Shown piece after piece: positions 52,620 to 61,595 of a DNA stretch of 64,000 nt. The stretch covers positions 124,001 to 188,000 of the forward strand of contig CAWCBG010000011.1 of the NCBI GenBank assembly GCA_963793845.1. Reading direction: 5' to 3'. A model generated the notes under the pieces. It had not been told where the DNA came from and did no database searches. It was given only the letters and a program-made list of their open reading frames with translations. Each line of letters begins with the position of its first letter. Positions within the stretch are counted from its first letter, which is position 1. A program made the position numbers and the translations under genes. The DNA is from CAWCBG01 sp963793845. Lineage in GTDB: Bacteria > Acidobacteriota > Terriglobia > Terriglobales > Acidobacteriaceae.

Positions 52620-55022
52620 TCAATCCCGCACGTGCAGCGGCAGCGCAAGGCTGAGCCCGGCACTGATGGCGTAGGTCAAGGCGGCAATCAGGAGCACCGT
52701 GGTGAGGCCGAACTCCAGGGCGAGGACGATGGCCAGAGCCGATCCCAGCACGCTGGCTGCGGCATTCAGTGCCCATGCCCATTCCACGCTGCCCCTGGGA
52801 TGGCGGGCTAGCGCGCGCAGTCCGGTGGGGAACGGCATTCCCATGAGAAAGCCCAGCGGCACGATCAGCAACGCACTCAGCAACAGCTTGATCTCGATGC
52901 TCAGCCCGACCAGTGGAGTGAGCAACAGCGGCAGCAGCAAGCAATAAGCGGCGCTGATGCCTACCACGGCAGCAATGACTGCTCTCCAACGTGCAGCGGT
53001 GCGCATCCACGTCTGCGAGGTAAAACTGCCCAGGCCACTCGACAACAGCATCAGGAAGACAACCACGGTGATGGCATACGTGGGATGTCCAAGAAACAGC
53101 ACGAAGCGCTGGATCAGCACCATCTCGATGAGGATGTAACCCAGTCCGATGGCCACGAAATAGAGCATGGCCAGCTTGTCGAAACCGCGTGCCGTGCCCG
53201 CTACGGCGAGCGGAATGATGAGGAACGCCAGCACCGCAAGAATCGAGATGCCCAACAGGGCGAACAGGACCAGCACGCCCATGTTCACCTTCCAGTCCAG
53301 CCCCTTCCCTGCCCGCGTGGGATGAAAGATGTTCGCCAGCTTCAGGGTGAAAAAGAAGAAAGGCTGGTTATCGGTCACTGGAGAAACGTTGAAGCCATAC
53401 CCCTCGGAGAAGCGCGCCGGGTCGCCGCTGGCGATCAAGGCCTCGAACTCCGGCGTTCCCGCACCATGCACCGTTGCCTCAGCTGCGCCCGGCAGATAAA
53501 GCGCTATCAGATTTGGATGGCTCTGCAGATGCGCTTCGACCTGCTGTATCTCGCCGGCGGTAAATTCCGAGCGCTTGGCCAGAACCGTAACCGGGCGGCC
53601 ATCGCGGTTCAGTTCGCCATCACTGACCACGATGAAGTGACGGCGAAAGTCGCTGACGCCTTCCTCCTGCAGCGCCGCCATGGCTTGCGACACGACGCGC
53701 AGGGCCTCGCGAGGCTGGCGGAATTCCCAGCGCGTGATGGCCAGCATTCCGTCAGGGTTCAAGTGCTGGAAATATTCGTGAAACGCCTCTCTGGTGTAGA
53801 GATTGTTTTCGCTGAGCGCAAATGCACCCGCGGCGGTCGAGGCCCACGTATCCACCAGCGTCATCTGCACTACGTCGTAGAGATCGTGACTGTTGCGTAT
53901 GAAGGAGCGGCCATCCCGCACCTGGATGTGAACTTCGGGAATGCTGTAGAGGTGGTGCGAGTAGCCGGCAAAGCGGGAGCGCATGAGATCGTTGGCAATG
54001 ATGGGATTGATCTCGATGCCGGTGACGCTGGGGCTTCCGTTGGCGACCGCGCGCAGCACATCCACGCCACCGCCCGGGCCGATGATGGCGAAGGTGCCCC
54101 GCGGCCGCAGAACATTGACCACGCTCGGCGCCCTCGACATCAGGGTGCTCTGGTAGTCGGCGGACCAGGCGTGCGGATCGGCAGCCATGACAAAGGTATT
54201 GGCGTCGGCGTCGATCGCAATCACCTTCACCGGGGCATGGTTGTCGACCTGCTCAATGTCGTCCGGCGCGCTGGTGCTATCCACCTGCACGCGCGAGATC
54301 GCGTTCCAGCGCGCAAACTCTGCCTGGGGAAGACGAATGCCCTTGGCATAGATGACGTCAATCCAATTTGTGCGAACATTGACCGCGATCAAGCAGGCAA
54401 AGCCGAGAGCTGCGCCTGCTATCCATCTTCGGCCTGGACTCCACAACAGGGCCGCCAGCAGCATCACCAGCGCCGCCAGGATTACTGCATTCGGCGCTCC
54501 CAGATAATCCAGTGACGGAACCAGCAGCAGGCACGCAGTGGCGCCGCCGGTGAGGTCGGCAGCGTACAGCTTTCCAATCTGCTTCGCGTTACGGGCAAAC
54601 ACCGTGGAGAAGATGACGCCGGTCAGAAAGAAAGGCAGAGCGCAAACTACGTAAATCACCGTCAGCTTCGCCAGGTTGCCAAAGCTGAGGGCCAGCGACA
54701 CCGGCAGGCGCAACACGATCAGCAGTCCCAGCAGCACCGCAACCGCGTTCATCACGCCTAGCGTGGAGCACAGACGTTCGGTTGGAATGGCGAGCAGGCG
54801 CTGATGACGAAGATGAGCGAATACTCCGCCGGCGCCCAAGCCGAGCAGCGCCAGCGACACCGCCAGAAACGCGAAGTGGTAGAAGAGAATGACCGAGAAG
54901 AGGCGGGTCAGCGACAATTCCAGCAACAAAGCAGAAAAACTTACCGCACCCAGCGCGAAGACCACGCGCGCGCTGGACCGGCTCGAAATAGAGGGCTGGG
55001 TGGCTGTAATCGTCTGACCCAA
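52620..55022 (-). CDS. Multi-pass membrane protein fused to a spermidine synthase-like domain
   Basis: An 800-residue protein: about seven N-terminal helices (residues 20-220), a Rossmann methyltransferase-like domain at about 240-500, and six or seven C-terminal helices. The soluble domain shows GPGGGVDVLRAVA, GIEINPII and, later, a QMTLVDTW segment, the fold of spermidine/spermine synthase with acidic residues near the nucleotide site. Such fused MFS/spermidine-synthase proteins are common in acidobacteria and planctomycetes and have no settled substrate. It stands alone on this strand. Confidence 0.82.
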   Translation of the reverse strand: MGQTITATQPSISSRSSARVVFALGAVSFSALLLELSLTRLFSVILFYHFAFLAVSLALLGLGAGGVFAHLRHQRLLAIPTERLCSTLGVMNAVAVLLGLLIVLRLPVSLALSFGNLAKLTVIYVVCALPFFLTGVIFSTVFARNAKQIGKLYAADLTGGATACLLLVPSLDYLGAPNAVILAALVMLLAALLWSPGRRWIAGAALGFACLIAVNVRTNWIDVIYAKGIRLPQAEFARWNAISRVQVDSTSAPDDIEQVDNHAPVKVIAIDADANTFVMAADPHAWSADYQSTLMSRAPSVVNVLRPRGTFAIIGPGGGVDVLRAVANGSPSVTGIEINPIIANDLMRSRFAGYSHHLYSIPEVHIQVRDGRSFIRNSHDLYDVVQMTLVDTWASTAAGAFALSENNLYTREAFHEYFQHLNPDGMLAITRWEFRQPREALRVVSQAMAALQEEGVSDFRRHFIVVSDGELNRDGRPVTVLAKRSEFTAGEIQQVEAHLQSHPNLIALYLPGAAEATVHGAGTPEFEALIASGDPARFSEGYGFNVSPVTDNQPFFFFTLKLANIFHPTRAGKGLDWKVNMGVLVLFALLGISILAVLAFLIIPLAVAGTARGFDKLAMLYFVAIGLGYILIEMVLIQRFVLFLGHPTYAITVVVFLMLLSSGLGSFTSQTWMRTAARWRAVIAAVVGISAAYCLLLPLLLTPLVGLSIEIKLLLSALLIVPLGFLMGMPFPTGLRALARHPRGSVEWAWALNAAASVLGSALAIVLALEFGLTTVLLIAALTYAISAGLSLALPLHVRD

Positions 55023-55108
55023 AGATGTTCCTTTGCTGGAGATCTGCGAGCTTTAGAGTATCGTATGCCGGGCGAATTGAGTGGGCCTGCAATTCCCGGC
55101 GACTCGGC

Positions 55109-56032
55109 TCACTTGCCGATGGCTTTCCACTGAAACTCTATGACGTCGCCGAAATGCCGCATCACGAACTGGGCGTCGTGGCGGCCGGGATAGACGTGGA
55201 ACTCGTGTGGGATGCCGCGCGAGGTCAGCAGTTTGTCCAGCACCTGCGCGCCCTGCTCGAAGCCATAGTCATCGTTGTTCCCCACATCGAAATAAATCTT
55301 CAGACGCCGAAGCTCACCGACTGGATCGGCCTTGGCGAAGTAGAAGACATTGTTGCGCTCAAAATAAGCGCGATTAAAGGGCTCGCCGAAGACGTCACCC
55401 AGCATCGCACCCGGCGAGCCGCGCCCGCCTGCGCTCATGTTCTCCGGCAGATCGGGGATGAGCGCCGGCATCTGCGCGCTGACGGCAGCAAACCGCGCAG
55501 GGTACTTGAAACCCAGCCGCAACGCTCCATAGCCGCCCATCGAGACGCCGGTGATACCGCGCGTCGCTCGCGAATCCTCGGCGCGATACTTCTTCTCCAT
55601 CTGCGGCATGAATTCCTTCACCAGGAAATCTTCATATCGTACTTTGCCGTCGGCGGAGTTCAGAAAAAACGTGTGGCCGCCGCTCGGCGCCAGGATTACA
55701 AACTCGCCAATCTTTCCGCTGCTGCGCAGTTGCTCAACAATGTCCCATCCACCGAAGTTCAGCAAGGACTGTTCGTTGTCGCCCAACCCGTGCAGGTAAT
55801 AGAGCACCGGGTAGTGGCGCGTCTTGTCCTGATCGAAACTGGGAGGCAGAAAGGCGCAGTAGCGCACCGCGCGGGCTAATACCGTCGAGTTGATGGTGGA
55901 GCACTCGGCACGGCCCTGGGCATGGGCCGGAGGAGCGACCGCCAAGACCAAGACAGCGGTCAAGAGCCGGACGACCCAGGCTCCACGAGACTTTGCTTTG
56001 ACATCTGGAGGAACGAGCGACAGCAAGTTCAT
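55109..56032 (-). CDS. Secreted esterase of the EstD/feruloyl-esterase-like alpha/beta-hydrolase family
   Basis: A 307-residue protein with an N-terminal export signal (about residues 20-38, ending AHAQ). The catalytic serine lies in GVSMGGYGALRLG, YYLHGLGDNE forms the oxyanion loop, and GRHDAQF holds the likely active-site histidine; an Asp in DVGNNDDYG may complete the triad. The family includes S-formylglutathione hydrolase-like and cell-wall acetyl esterases. Its ATG overlaps the stop of the RES toxin gene by 4 bases, which couples translation to a toxin-antitoxin pair. Confidence 0.85.
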   Translation of the reverse strand: MNLLSLVPPDVKAKSRGAWVVRLLTAVLVLAVAPPAHAQGRAECSTINSTVLARAVRYCAFLPPSFDQDKTRHYPVLYYLHGLGDNEQSLLNFGGWDIVEQLRSSGKIGEFVILAPSGGHTFFLNSADGKVRYEDFLVKEFMPQMEKKYRAEDSRATRGITGVSMGGYGALRLGFKYPARFAAVSAQMPALIPDLPENMSAGGRGSPGAMLGDVFGEPFNRAYFERNNVFYFAKADPVGELRRLKIYFDVGNNDDYGFEQGAQVLDKLLTSRGIPHEFHVYPGRHDAQFVMRHFGDVIEFQWKAIGK

Positions 56033-56475
56033 TTCTTGATTCTCGGGTCGAACGGATACCTGACAGCGGCTTGGATGCGCAGCCTTCTAGCGTGCGGATG
56101 CAACGGGTTCAGCATGACGTTGAAGGTGGATGGCACCAGCGCACTGGGTATCCGGAAAAGAGCCGAGTGGGCCGCTCGCAGCCACGCCGAACCGATCTGG
56201 CGTGTGGTTTGCACATCCTCCGGCCAGTTTGCGGGCAGGGTGCTCACGTCGAGCTGTTGCAGCGAGACCGAATCAGCCACCGCGACCGCAAGCAGAGTGT
56301 AGTAGGGAGGAATATCGTTGGCGCTGGTGTGAACGCAAGTTTCCAGTAAAGCTCCGGCTGGACTCTCTGCCAGGTAGACGACTGGCAAGCCACGTTCATG
56401 CCAGCGGCCGGGAGCGCGCAGGCCGCCAATCCCTTTCAGGTCGCGATGCTGGCTTACGCGCCAGAGGACCTTCAA
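56029..56475 (-). CDS. RES-domain toxin (NAD-degrading family)
   Basis: A 148-residue RES protein. The residues of the family are in place: R24-W25 in GRWHERG, Y34 in VVYLAES, S38 and E45 in GALLETCVH. Characterised RES toxins (for example MbcT and the Pseudomonas Res) split NAD+ in the cytoplasm. Its start overlaps the stop of the antitoxin gene (ATGA, 56472-56475), as in most Xre-RES pairs, and its own stop overlaps the esterase start. Confidence 0.9.
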   Translation of the reverse strand: MKVLWRVSQHRDLKGIGGLRAPGRWHERGLPVVYLAESPAGALLETCVHTSANDIPPYYTLLAVAVADSVSLQQLDVSTLPANWPEDVQTTRQIGSAWLRAAHSALFRIPSALVPSTFNVMLNPLHPHARRLRIQAAVRYPFDPRIKK

Positions 56476-56891
56476 ACGAACATGCCCTCGTCGATCTGGA
56501 CGAGCAGTTCTTCCACGATGCGGCTGCCGGTATCGGTTCTTGCCATTTCAAGAGGAGTGCGGCCCCGTAGCCGCGGATGCGCACGGCGCAGCCAGGCCAG
56601 TGCGCGGTCGCGTGAGCCATAGACTGACTCCGTCTGAGAGAGAAGCCGGACGAGGCGCAGCACGCGATCCGACTCCTCCACAGTGAGCTTTTCGCGCCGC
56701 GACCGCCGATGTTGTAGCGTTCGCAGCGGTATAACAAGGGCATCGACCTCCGGGCGGGTGATGCCGAGCGCAATCAGCCGCTGGATGGAGGAGGTCGGCA
56801 ATCGCTGCTCGATAATCTTGAGCACCTGCTGCTCAGTGCGAAGTGGAGCAAGTCCCAACCACTCGCCAATCTGCTGGTGAACACTCGACAA
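56472..56891 (-). CDS. Xre/MbcA/ParS-type antitoxin (DUF2384)
   Basis: A 139-residue partner of the RES toxin. The N-terminal part is helical with an HTH-like segment (about residues 35-60, VLKIIEQRLPTSSIQRLIALG). The C-terminal DUF2384 half is marked by SRDRALAWLRRAHPRLRGRTPLEMA, and its tail (IVEELLVQIDEGMFV) should plug the toxin active site. It is first in the operon and probably represses it. Confidence 0.88.
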   Translation of the reverse strand: MSSVHQQIGEWLGLAPLRTEQQVLKIIEQRLPTSSIQRLIALGITRPEVDALVIPLRTLQHRRSRREKLTVEESDRVLRLVRLLSQTESVYGSRDRALAWLRRAHPRLRGRTPLEMARTDTGSRIVEELLVQIDEGMFV

Positions 56892-56965
56892 TTGAATCCC
56901 ACCTCTGCTACATTATGCCATATGGAGACTGGCAAATTGTAGCCACTGTCTTAGACCCTGCGCGA

Positions 56966-58342
56966 TCACTCGTACTTCAGCGTCTGCACCGGGTCGAGAC
57001 GCGCCGCGCGGCTCGCGGGATACAGCCCGGCCAGCAGGCTCACCACAATCGAGAAGCCGATGGCCGCCCCAATCAGCCACGGCGGCAGCACCCACACCGC
57101 CTCCGCCGGCATTTGATGGCGATGCATATACACGCCGGTTCCAATGTTGATGGCCTTGCCGATGGCGAAACCCAGCCCGATGCCGAGAATCCCGCCGAAG
57201 AATCCCATGGCGCCTGCTTCGGTGAAGAACAGCTTCTTCACATCGCCATCGCTGGCGCCAATCGCCTTCATCACTCCGATCTCGCGGCGCCGTTCGAGCA
57301 CAGCCATCACCAGCGTGTTGATAATCGCCAGCGTCGCCACCGCCAGCGCCAGCGATCCGAAGATGCCTAGGAACAGGTCGAGCACGGTAAAGAAGCGTCG
57401 CAAGCTCTTGGTGGCGTCCAGTACGGAGAAGGTGCGGAAGCCCATGCCGTTGATCGCGTCCTGCACTGCCTGCACCTTACCCGGGTCCTTCACCCGCACC
57501 GTCAGCGTCATGTAGGTCTTGCCACCGCCGGCCTTCAAGGCGCTGCGCATGTCATTGCTCTGCGCCATGTTCAGCTTTTCGGTTGTCCCCACAGGCAGGA
57601 AGATGCGGCCGCGCGAAACCGTCCGCATGCCTCCGTAAGGCTCCTCGTCGATGATGCCGACCACTTTCATCGGCTGCATCTTACGCACGACGGAGAAGCC
57701 GAAACTGTCACCGCCGCCTTGCTCGCCGCCTTCGCCCGAAAGCTGAGGCCGGTCTGCGCTGTCGGACGGCGCGAGCGCCTGCCGCTCGCCATAGCGCAAG
57801 GTGACCTCCTGCCCGATCAGCGAGTTGGGATCCTTCTCGTTCAGTTCCTTCGCGAAGTCGCGCAGCAGGATGGCCTCGTCGGCTCCATCAGCCGAGAAAA
57901 ACTTGCCCTTGAGGCTGTCGAAGGCTTCATTCTCGCGCGCCGACATCGGCAATCCCGTCACGAACCCGAAGTGCGTCTGCCCGCCGTAAACGATCTCGCC
58001 CATCACGCGAATCTCGGGCTGGACCTCGGTTACGTTCTCCAGCTTCTCCATTTTGGCGCGCGCCGCTTCGTCCAGCGGAGGAGACTGCTCCGGGTGCGGC
58101 GTCTTCTGATCGTCTTCACGATCAAAGCCGCGGAAATCCTGCCTCGAAGTCACGAACACGGTGTCGAACATGCCCGAACCCGCCAGCCTGCGTGTGGCCA
58201 TCTGCTGCAGCCCGACGCCGAGCGACAGCATCGCTACCAGCGAGGCCACACCGACTGAGATGCCGACCGTCGTCAGTCCATTGCGCAGCTTCGACTGCCG
58301 CAAATTGCGCACCGCCAGTTCGAGCAGATCGTAGCCCTTCAC
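56966..58342 (-). CDS. MacB/FtsX-family ABC transporter permease
   Basis: A 458-residue inner-membrane protein with a first helix near residues 20-45, a large periplasmic domain (about 50-310) and three C-terminal helices, the MacB/LolC layout. FtsX-like loops (LERRREIGVMKAIGASDGD, ATLAIINTLVMAVLERRRE in part) and the short C-terminal R-x-L-D-P motif (RAARLDPVQTLKYE) are seen. Such permeases do not pump through the membrane but move peptides or lipoproteins in the periplasm. It overlaps the ATPase gene by 4 bases. Confidence 0.9.
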   Translation of the reverse strand: MKGYDLLELAVRNLRQSKLRNGLTTVGISVGVASLVAMLSLGVGLQQMATRRLAGSGMFDTVFVTSRQDFRGFDREDDQKTPHPEQSPPLDEAARAKMEKLENVTEVQPEIRVMGEIVYGGQTHFGFVTGLPMSARENEAFDSLKGKFFSADGADEAILLRDFAKELNEKDPNSLIGQEVTLRYGERQALAPSDSADRPQLSGEGGEQGGGDSFGFSVVRKMQPMKVVGIIDEEPYGGMRTVSRGRIFLPVGTTEKLNMAQSNDMRSALKAGGGKTYMTLTVRVKDPGKVQAVQDAINGMGFRTFSVLDATKSLRRFFTVLDLFLGIFGSLALAVATLAIINTLVMAVLERRREIGVMKAIGASDGDVKKLFFTEAGAMGFFGGILGIGLGFAIGKAINIGTGVYMHRHQMPAEAVWVLPPWLIGAAIGFSIVVSLLAGLYPASRAARLDPVQTLKYE

Positions 58343-59088
58343 GCCCGCACCTCCTCGGACACCAGCTTGCCGTCAGCGAGAAAGATCAACCGCTGCGCGA
58401 AGCGCTCAGCCAGGGCGCGCTCGTGTGTCACCATCACCACGGTCATGCCGAGCGATAAACTCAGGTCGCGGATCAATCCCAGGATGTCCTCGCCGGTGCG
58501 GCTGTCGAGGTTGCCGGTGGGCTCATCCGCCAGCAGCACGGACGGTCCGTTCGCCAGCGCTCGCGCCAGCGAGACCCGCTGCTGCTCGCCACCCGAGAGC
58601 TGCGACGGCTTGTGTTCCAGCCGTTGGCCCAGTCCCACGCGTTCCAGCGATTCGCGCACCCGCGCTGCGCGCAACTCGCGATCGACCTCGGCAAAGCGCA
58701 TGGGCAGCTCAACATTTTCCGTGATAGTCATCGAGGGGATAAGGTGGAAGGACTGAAAGACCATGCCGACGACGTTGCGCCGGTAACGTGCCAGCTCCTC
58801 CGAGGAGAGTTTGGCCAGGTCGCTTCCCTGCACCACCACCGAACCGGCAGTGGGACGATCCAGTCCGGCGAGCAGATTCAGCAGCGTCGATTTGCCCGAG
58901 CCCGACTGACCAAGCAGTGCGACAAATTCGCCTCGCCCGACGCTGACGGAAACGCCATCGACTGCCCGAATCACGTTTTCGCCCATGGTGTAATAGCGGC
59001 AAACATTCTCGGTACGAATCGCCGTCGTGTCGGAAGCCGTGGAAGAGGAACTCATGTGTGGTTGATTCGATGCTAACCTATCGCCCAT
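58339..59088 (-). CDS. MacB/LolD-type ABC transporter ATPase
   Basis: A 249-residue nucleotide-binding subunit. Walker A GQSGSGKST, the Q loop in FQSFHLIPS, signature LSGGEQQRV, Walker B VLLADEPTGNLD and switch histidine in VMVTHERALAE are all intact. It pairs with the overlapping permease gene. A second ATG at 59055 gives the usual start of the family, so the first 11 residues are uncertain. The outer-membrane and adaptor partners are not here. Confidence 0.93.
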   Translation of the reverse strand: MGDRLASNQPHMSSSSTASDTTAIRTENVCRYYTMGENVIRAVDGVSVSVGRGEFVALLGQSGSGKSTLLNLLAGLDRPTAGSVVVQGSDLAKLSSEELARYRRNVVGMVFQSFHLIPSMTITENVELPMRFAEVDRELRAARVRESLERVGLGQRLEHKPSQLSGGEQQRVSLARALANGPSVLLADEPTGNLDSRTGEDILGLIRDLSLSLGMTVVMVTHERALAERFAQRLIFLADGKLVSEEVRA

Positions 59089-59120
59089 CGGCGCAACTCA
59101 CCCTCACCTGTAGATACGGA

Positions 59121-59143
59121 AAGGGGAGCACCAGCGCTCCCCT
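59121..59143 (-). terminator. Probable terminator of the thiolase gene
   Basis: AGGGGAGC (59143-59136 on the minus strand) pairs perfectly with GCTCCCCT around 6 bases, followed by only three T. It starts 34 bases after the thiolase stop, so it is a likely but weak terminator. Confidence 0.55.
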
Positions 59144-59176
59144 GATCGTGTAACGATTTGTTAAGCGCGATCGCTC

Positions 59177-60361
59177 TTACCGCTCCACTGCAACTCCGAC
59201 GGCGTTGCCTCCGCCGAGGCATAAAGCTGCGATGCCCTTGTGCACGTCGCGGCGGATCATCTCATACAAGAGCGTAGTCAGGATGCGAGCGCCGCTGGCG
59301 CCAATGGGATGTCCCAGCGCCACCGCTCCTCCGTTCACGTTGACCTTGCCGAGATCGAGACCGAGCTCGCGAGTTACGGCGATGGCTGCGACCGAGAACG
59401 CTTCATTGAGCTCGTAGAGGTCGACGTCTTCGTTCTTCCATCCCGTCTCCTGCCAGAGCTTGCGAACCGTATCCACGGGAGCCATCATGACCCACGCCGG
59501 ATCGATGCCGCTGGTCGCCTGCGCCACAATGCGCGCCATGGGCTTCAGTCCCAGCTGCTTCGCCTTCGCGGCGGACATCACCACCAGCGCCGACGCTCCG
59601 TCATTCACGCCGGGCGCATTGCCCGCCGTAACCGTGCCGTCTTTCTTGAAGGCCGGCTTAAGCTTGCGCAGCACTTCGGCGGTGGTGTCCTCGCGCGGCG
59701 ACTCGTCTTTCGTAAACAGCTCAGGCGGAGCGCCCTTCTTCTTAGCTGGAAGCTCGACCGGCACGATCTGATCTTTGAAGCGGCACTCCTTGATCGCGGA
59801 GACGGCCTTGCGGTGCGAGTTGACGGCGTATTCGTCCTGCTCCTCGCGGGTGATGCCGTACTTCTCCGCCACATTCTCGCCAGTGTTGCCCATGTGATAG
59901 TCGTTGTACATGTCCCACAAACCGTCATGCACCATGGAATCGATGATCTTGTTATCGCCCAGGCGATAGCCCTTACGAGCCAGCGGCAGCAGATAGGGCG
60001 CGTTGGTCATGCTCTCCATGCCGCCGGCCACCACGATTTCGGAGTTCCCCGTCTGGATCGCCTGCTGTGCCAGCGCAACAGCCTTCAATCCCGAACCGCA
60101 CACCTTGTTGATAGTCATGGCGCTGACGCCCGACGAGAGCCCAGCGCCCAGCGCCGCCTGCCGCGCAGGATTCTGTCCCAGTCCGGCTGATACCACGTTG
60201 CCCATAATGCATTCGTCCACTGTATTGGGATCGATTCCCGCGCGCCGCACCGCCTCCCGCACGACAATTGACCCGAGTTGCGGAGCCGTGAAATCCGACA
60301 GCGAACCCTGAAACTTGCCGATCGGCGTACGCACCGCCGAAACAATCACTACGTCTTCCAT
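59177..60361 (-). CDS. atoB: Acetyl-CoA C-acetyltransferase (thiolase)
   Basis: Joins or splits two acetyl-CoA / acetoacetyl-CoA. With the start at 60361 it has 394 residues. C88 in NKVCGSGLKA is the nucleophile; the NEAF motif, GAVALGHPIGASG (catalytic His) and LCLGGGNAVG (second Cys) follow. The longer ORF to 60454 is not family-like. It is the natural partner of the ScoAB CoA-transferase at 25-26 kb in acetoacetate or butanoate metabolism. It diverges from the CPBP protease gene. Confidence 0.94.
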   Translation of the reverse strand: MEDVVIVSAVRTPIGKFQGSLSDFTAPQLGSIVVREAVRRAGIDPNTVDECIMGNVVSAGLGQNPARQAALGAGLSSGVSAMTINKVCGSGLKAVALAQQAIQTGNSEIVVAGGMESMTNAPYLLPLARKGYRLGDNKIIDSMVHDGLWDMYNDYHMGNTGENVAEKYGITREEQDEYAVNSHRKAVSAIKECRFKDQIVPVELPAKKKGAPPELFTKDESPREDTTAEVLRKLKPAFKKDGTVTAGNAPGVNDGASALVVMSAAKAKQLGLKPMARIVAQATSGIDPAWVMMAPVDTVRKLWQETGWKNEDVDLYELNEAFSVAAIAVTRELGLDLGKVNVNGGAVALGHPIGASGARILTTLLYEMIRRDVHKGIAALCLGGGNAVGVAVER

Positions 60362-60429
60362 GAGAGCCACACTCCTACAGTCGGTCTTCCGACAGGATAA
60401 AGAACCAAACATTATAAGATGGAGCCGTC

Positions 60430-61182
60430 TTGAGCCTCGATTCAGCAGCGCCAAACAACGGTCCCACGCCAGCCCCTTCCGGACCTGAACGCCCGCGCAG
60501 CACGCTGCTGGCGCCGTGGTGGCACACAGTCATCCTGCTGGTGGTCCTGCTGGCCGCCTCGCTCAACGGTACCCGCGGCCGGCATCCTTTCAGTTCCTCC
60601 GGGAAATTGCCAATCTATCTCTGGAGCATGGCCTGGGAGTGGCTGCTGGTGGGCTTCACCTGGCTCGGCATTCGCAAGCGGCGCAGCTTGCGCGAGTTGA
60701 TCGGAGGACGCTGGGCCACGCTCGAGGATTTCACCTTCGACGTGATGATCGCCGCCGGCTTCTGGGTGGTATCGGCGCTGGTGCTGGGCGCGGCGGGCAA
60801 GCTCATGCATCTCGACCAGGGCGGCAAGATCGAAGAGATGCGACGGTCGCTGGGATTTCTGCTGCCGCAGTCGCGTCTGGAACTCGTGGTGTGGTTCCTC
60901 GTGAGCGTGTCGGCCGGCTTCTGCGAGGAGATTCTGTTTCGCGGATACCTGCAACAGCAGTTCAGCGCGATGGCCCGATCGACCCTCGCCGGTGTGCTGA
61001 TCTCCGCCATCGTTTTCGGCGCGGCACATGGCTATGAAGGAGCTGCGCGCATGGTGCTGATCGGAATTTTTGGATTTTTATTTGGCCTGCTTGCGTGGTG
61101 GAGAAAGAGCCTTCGGCCCGGCATGATGGCCCATGCGTGGCACGATGCGATCAGTGGCATGATTTTGCGAATGCTGAAATAG
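60430..61182 (+). CDS. CPBP-family intramembrane metalloprotease
   Basis: A 250-residue membrane protein of the CAAX-protease/bacteriocin-processing (Abi) family, with about seven helices. The catalytic motifs are present: GFCEEILFRGYL (E-E-x3-R), FGAAHG and HAWHDA. It starts at TTG (60430) with GGAG five bases before. Family members cleave inside the membrane or act in self-immunity to peptides; nothing near it encodes a bacteriocin. Confidence 0.88.
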   Translation: MSLDSAAPNNGPTPAPSGPERPRSTLLAPWWHTVILLVVLLAASLNGTRGRHPFSSSGKLPIYLWSMAWEWLLVGFTWLGIRKRRSLRELIGGRWATLEDFTFDVMIAAGFWVVSALVLGAAGKLMHLDQGGKIEEMRRSLGFLLPQSRLELVVWFLVSVSAGFCEEILFRGYLQQQFSAMARSTLAGVLISAIVFGAAHGYEGAARMVLIGIFGFLFGLLAWWRKSLRPGMMAHAWHDAISGMILRMLK

Positions 61183-61325
61183 CTAGTGTTCATGCGGTCA
61201 AAACGCACATGTGAAATCGATCGCGGCTTCAGCGCGTCGGGCTCGCGAGTCGCGCGCTGCCGATTCTGGAGCCCGCGGGAGCAACTTGCGTTGACCGAAC
61301 GCATCCCTCGATGCGCGTTTTTTTC

Positions 61326-61354
61326 TTGACTATTCTTTTTGTTGACTCTATACA
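61326..61354 (+). promoter_or_regulatory. Sigma-70 promoter of the Lys/Ala peptide gene
   Basis: TTGACT (61326-61331), a 17-base spacer, TATACA (61349-61354). It is the best -35/-10 pair I found in the window and lies about 60 bases before the start of a tiny gene. Confidence 0.65.
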
Positions 61355-61421
61355 ACTAACAAATTGCGATGATGTCGGTCGCAATGTTCCATGACAAATG
61401 GAAAAGGGAGAATAGAAAACT

Positions 61422-61484
61422 ATGGCAACCAAAAAGGCAGCAAAGAAACCAGCGAAGAAGGCCGCGAAGAAGAAAAAGAAGTAA
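61422..61484 (+). CDS. 20-residue Lys/Ala-rich basic peptide
   Basis: ATG at 61422 to TAA at 61484: twenty residues, MATKKAAKKPAKK then AAKKKKK, with eleven lysines. The composition recalls the tails of histone H1-like and HU-like proteins that bind DNA or RNA. AGGGAG lies 11 bases before the ATG, slightly far. A strong promoter is 60-70 bases upstream and a strong terminator directly downstream, so the unit is expressed as a single short gene. I cannot say what it does; it could bind nucleic acids or the ribosome, or be part of a small structured RNA. Confidence 0.65.
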   Translation: MATKKAAKKPAKKAAKKKKK

Positions 61485-61501
61485 CTCTTCTTTCCTTAAC
61501 C

Positions 61502-61531
61502 AAAGGGGACGCGCAAGCGTCCCCTTTGCTT
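61502..61531 (+). terminator. Strong intrinsic terminator of the Lys/Ala peptide gene
   Basis: AAAGGGGACGC (61502-61512) pairs with GCGTCCCCTTT (61517-61527) around GCAA, followed by GCTTTTG. It begins 17 bases after the stop codon and may also serve the convergent helicase gene. Confidence 0.85.
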
Positions 61532-61595
61532 TTGCAGCGAAATTGGCGTCTCGTGTTCCGTGTCGACGTCTCATCCCGAGCGGAGGGATGACACC

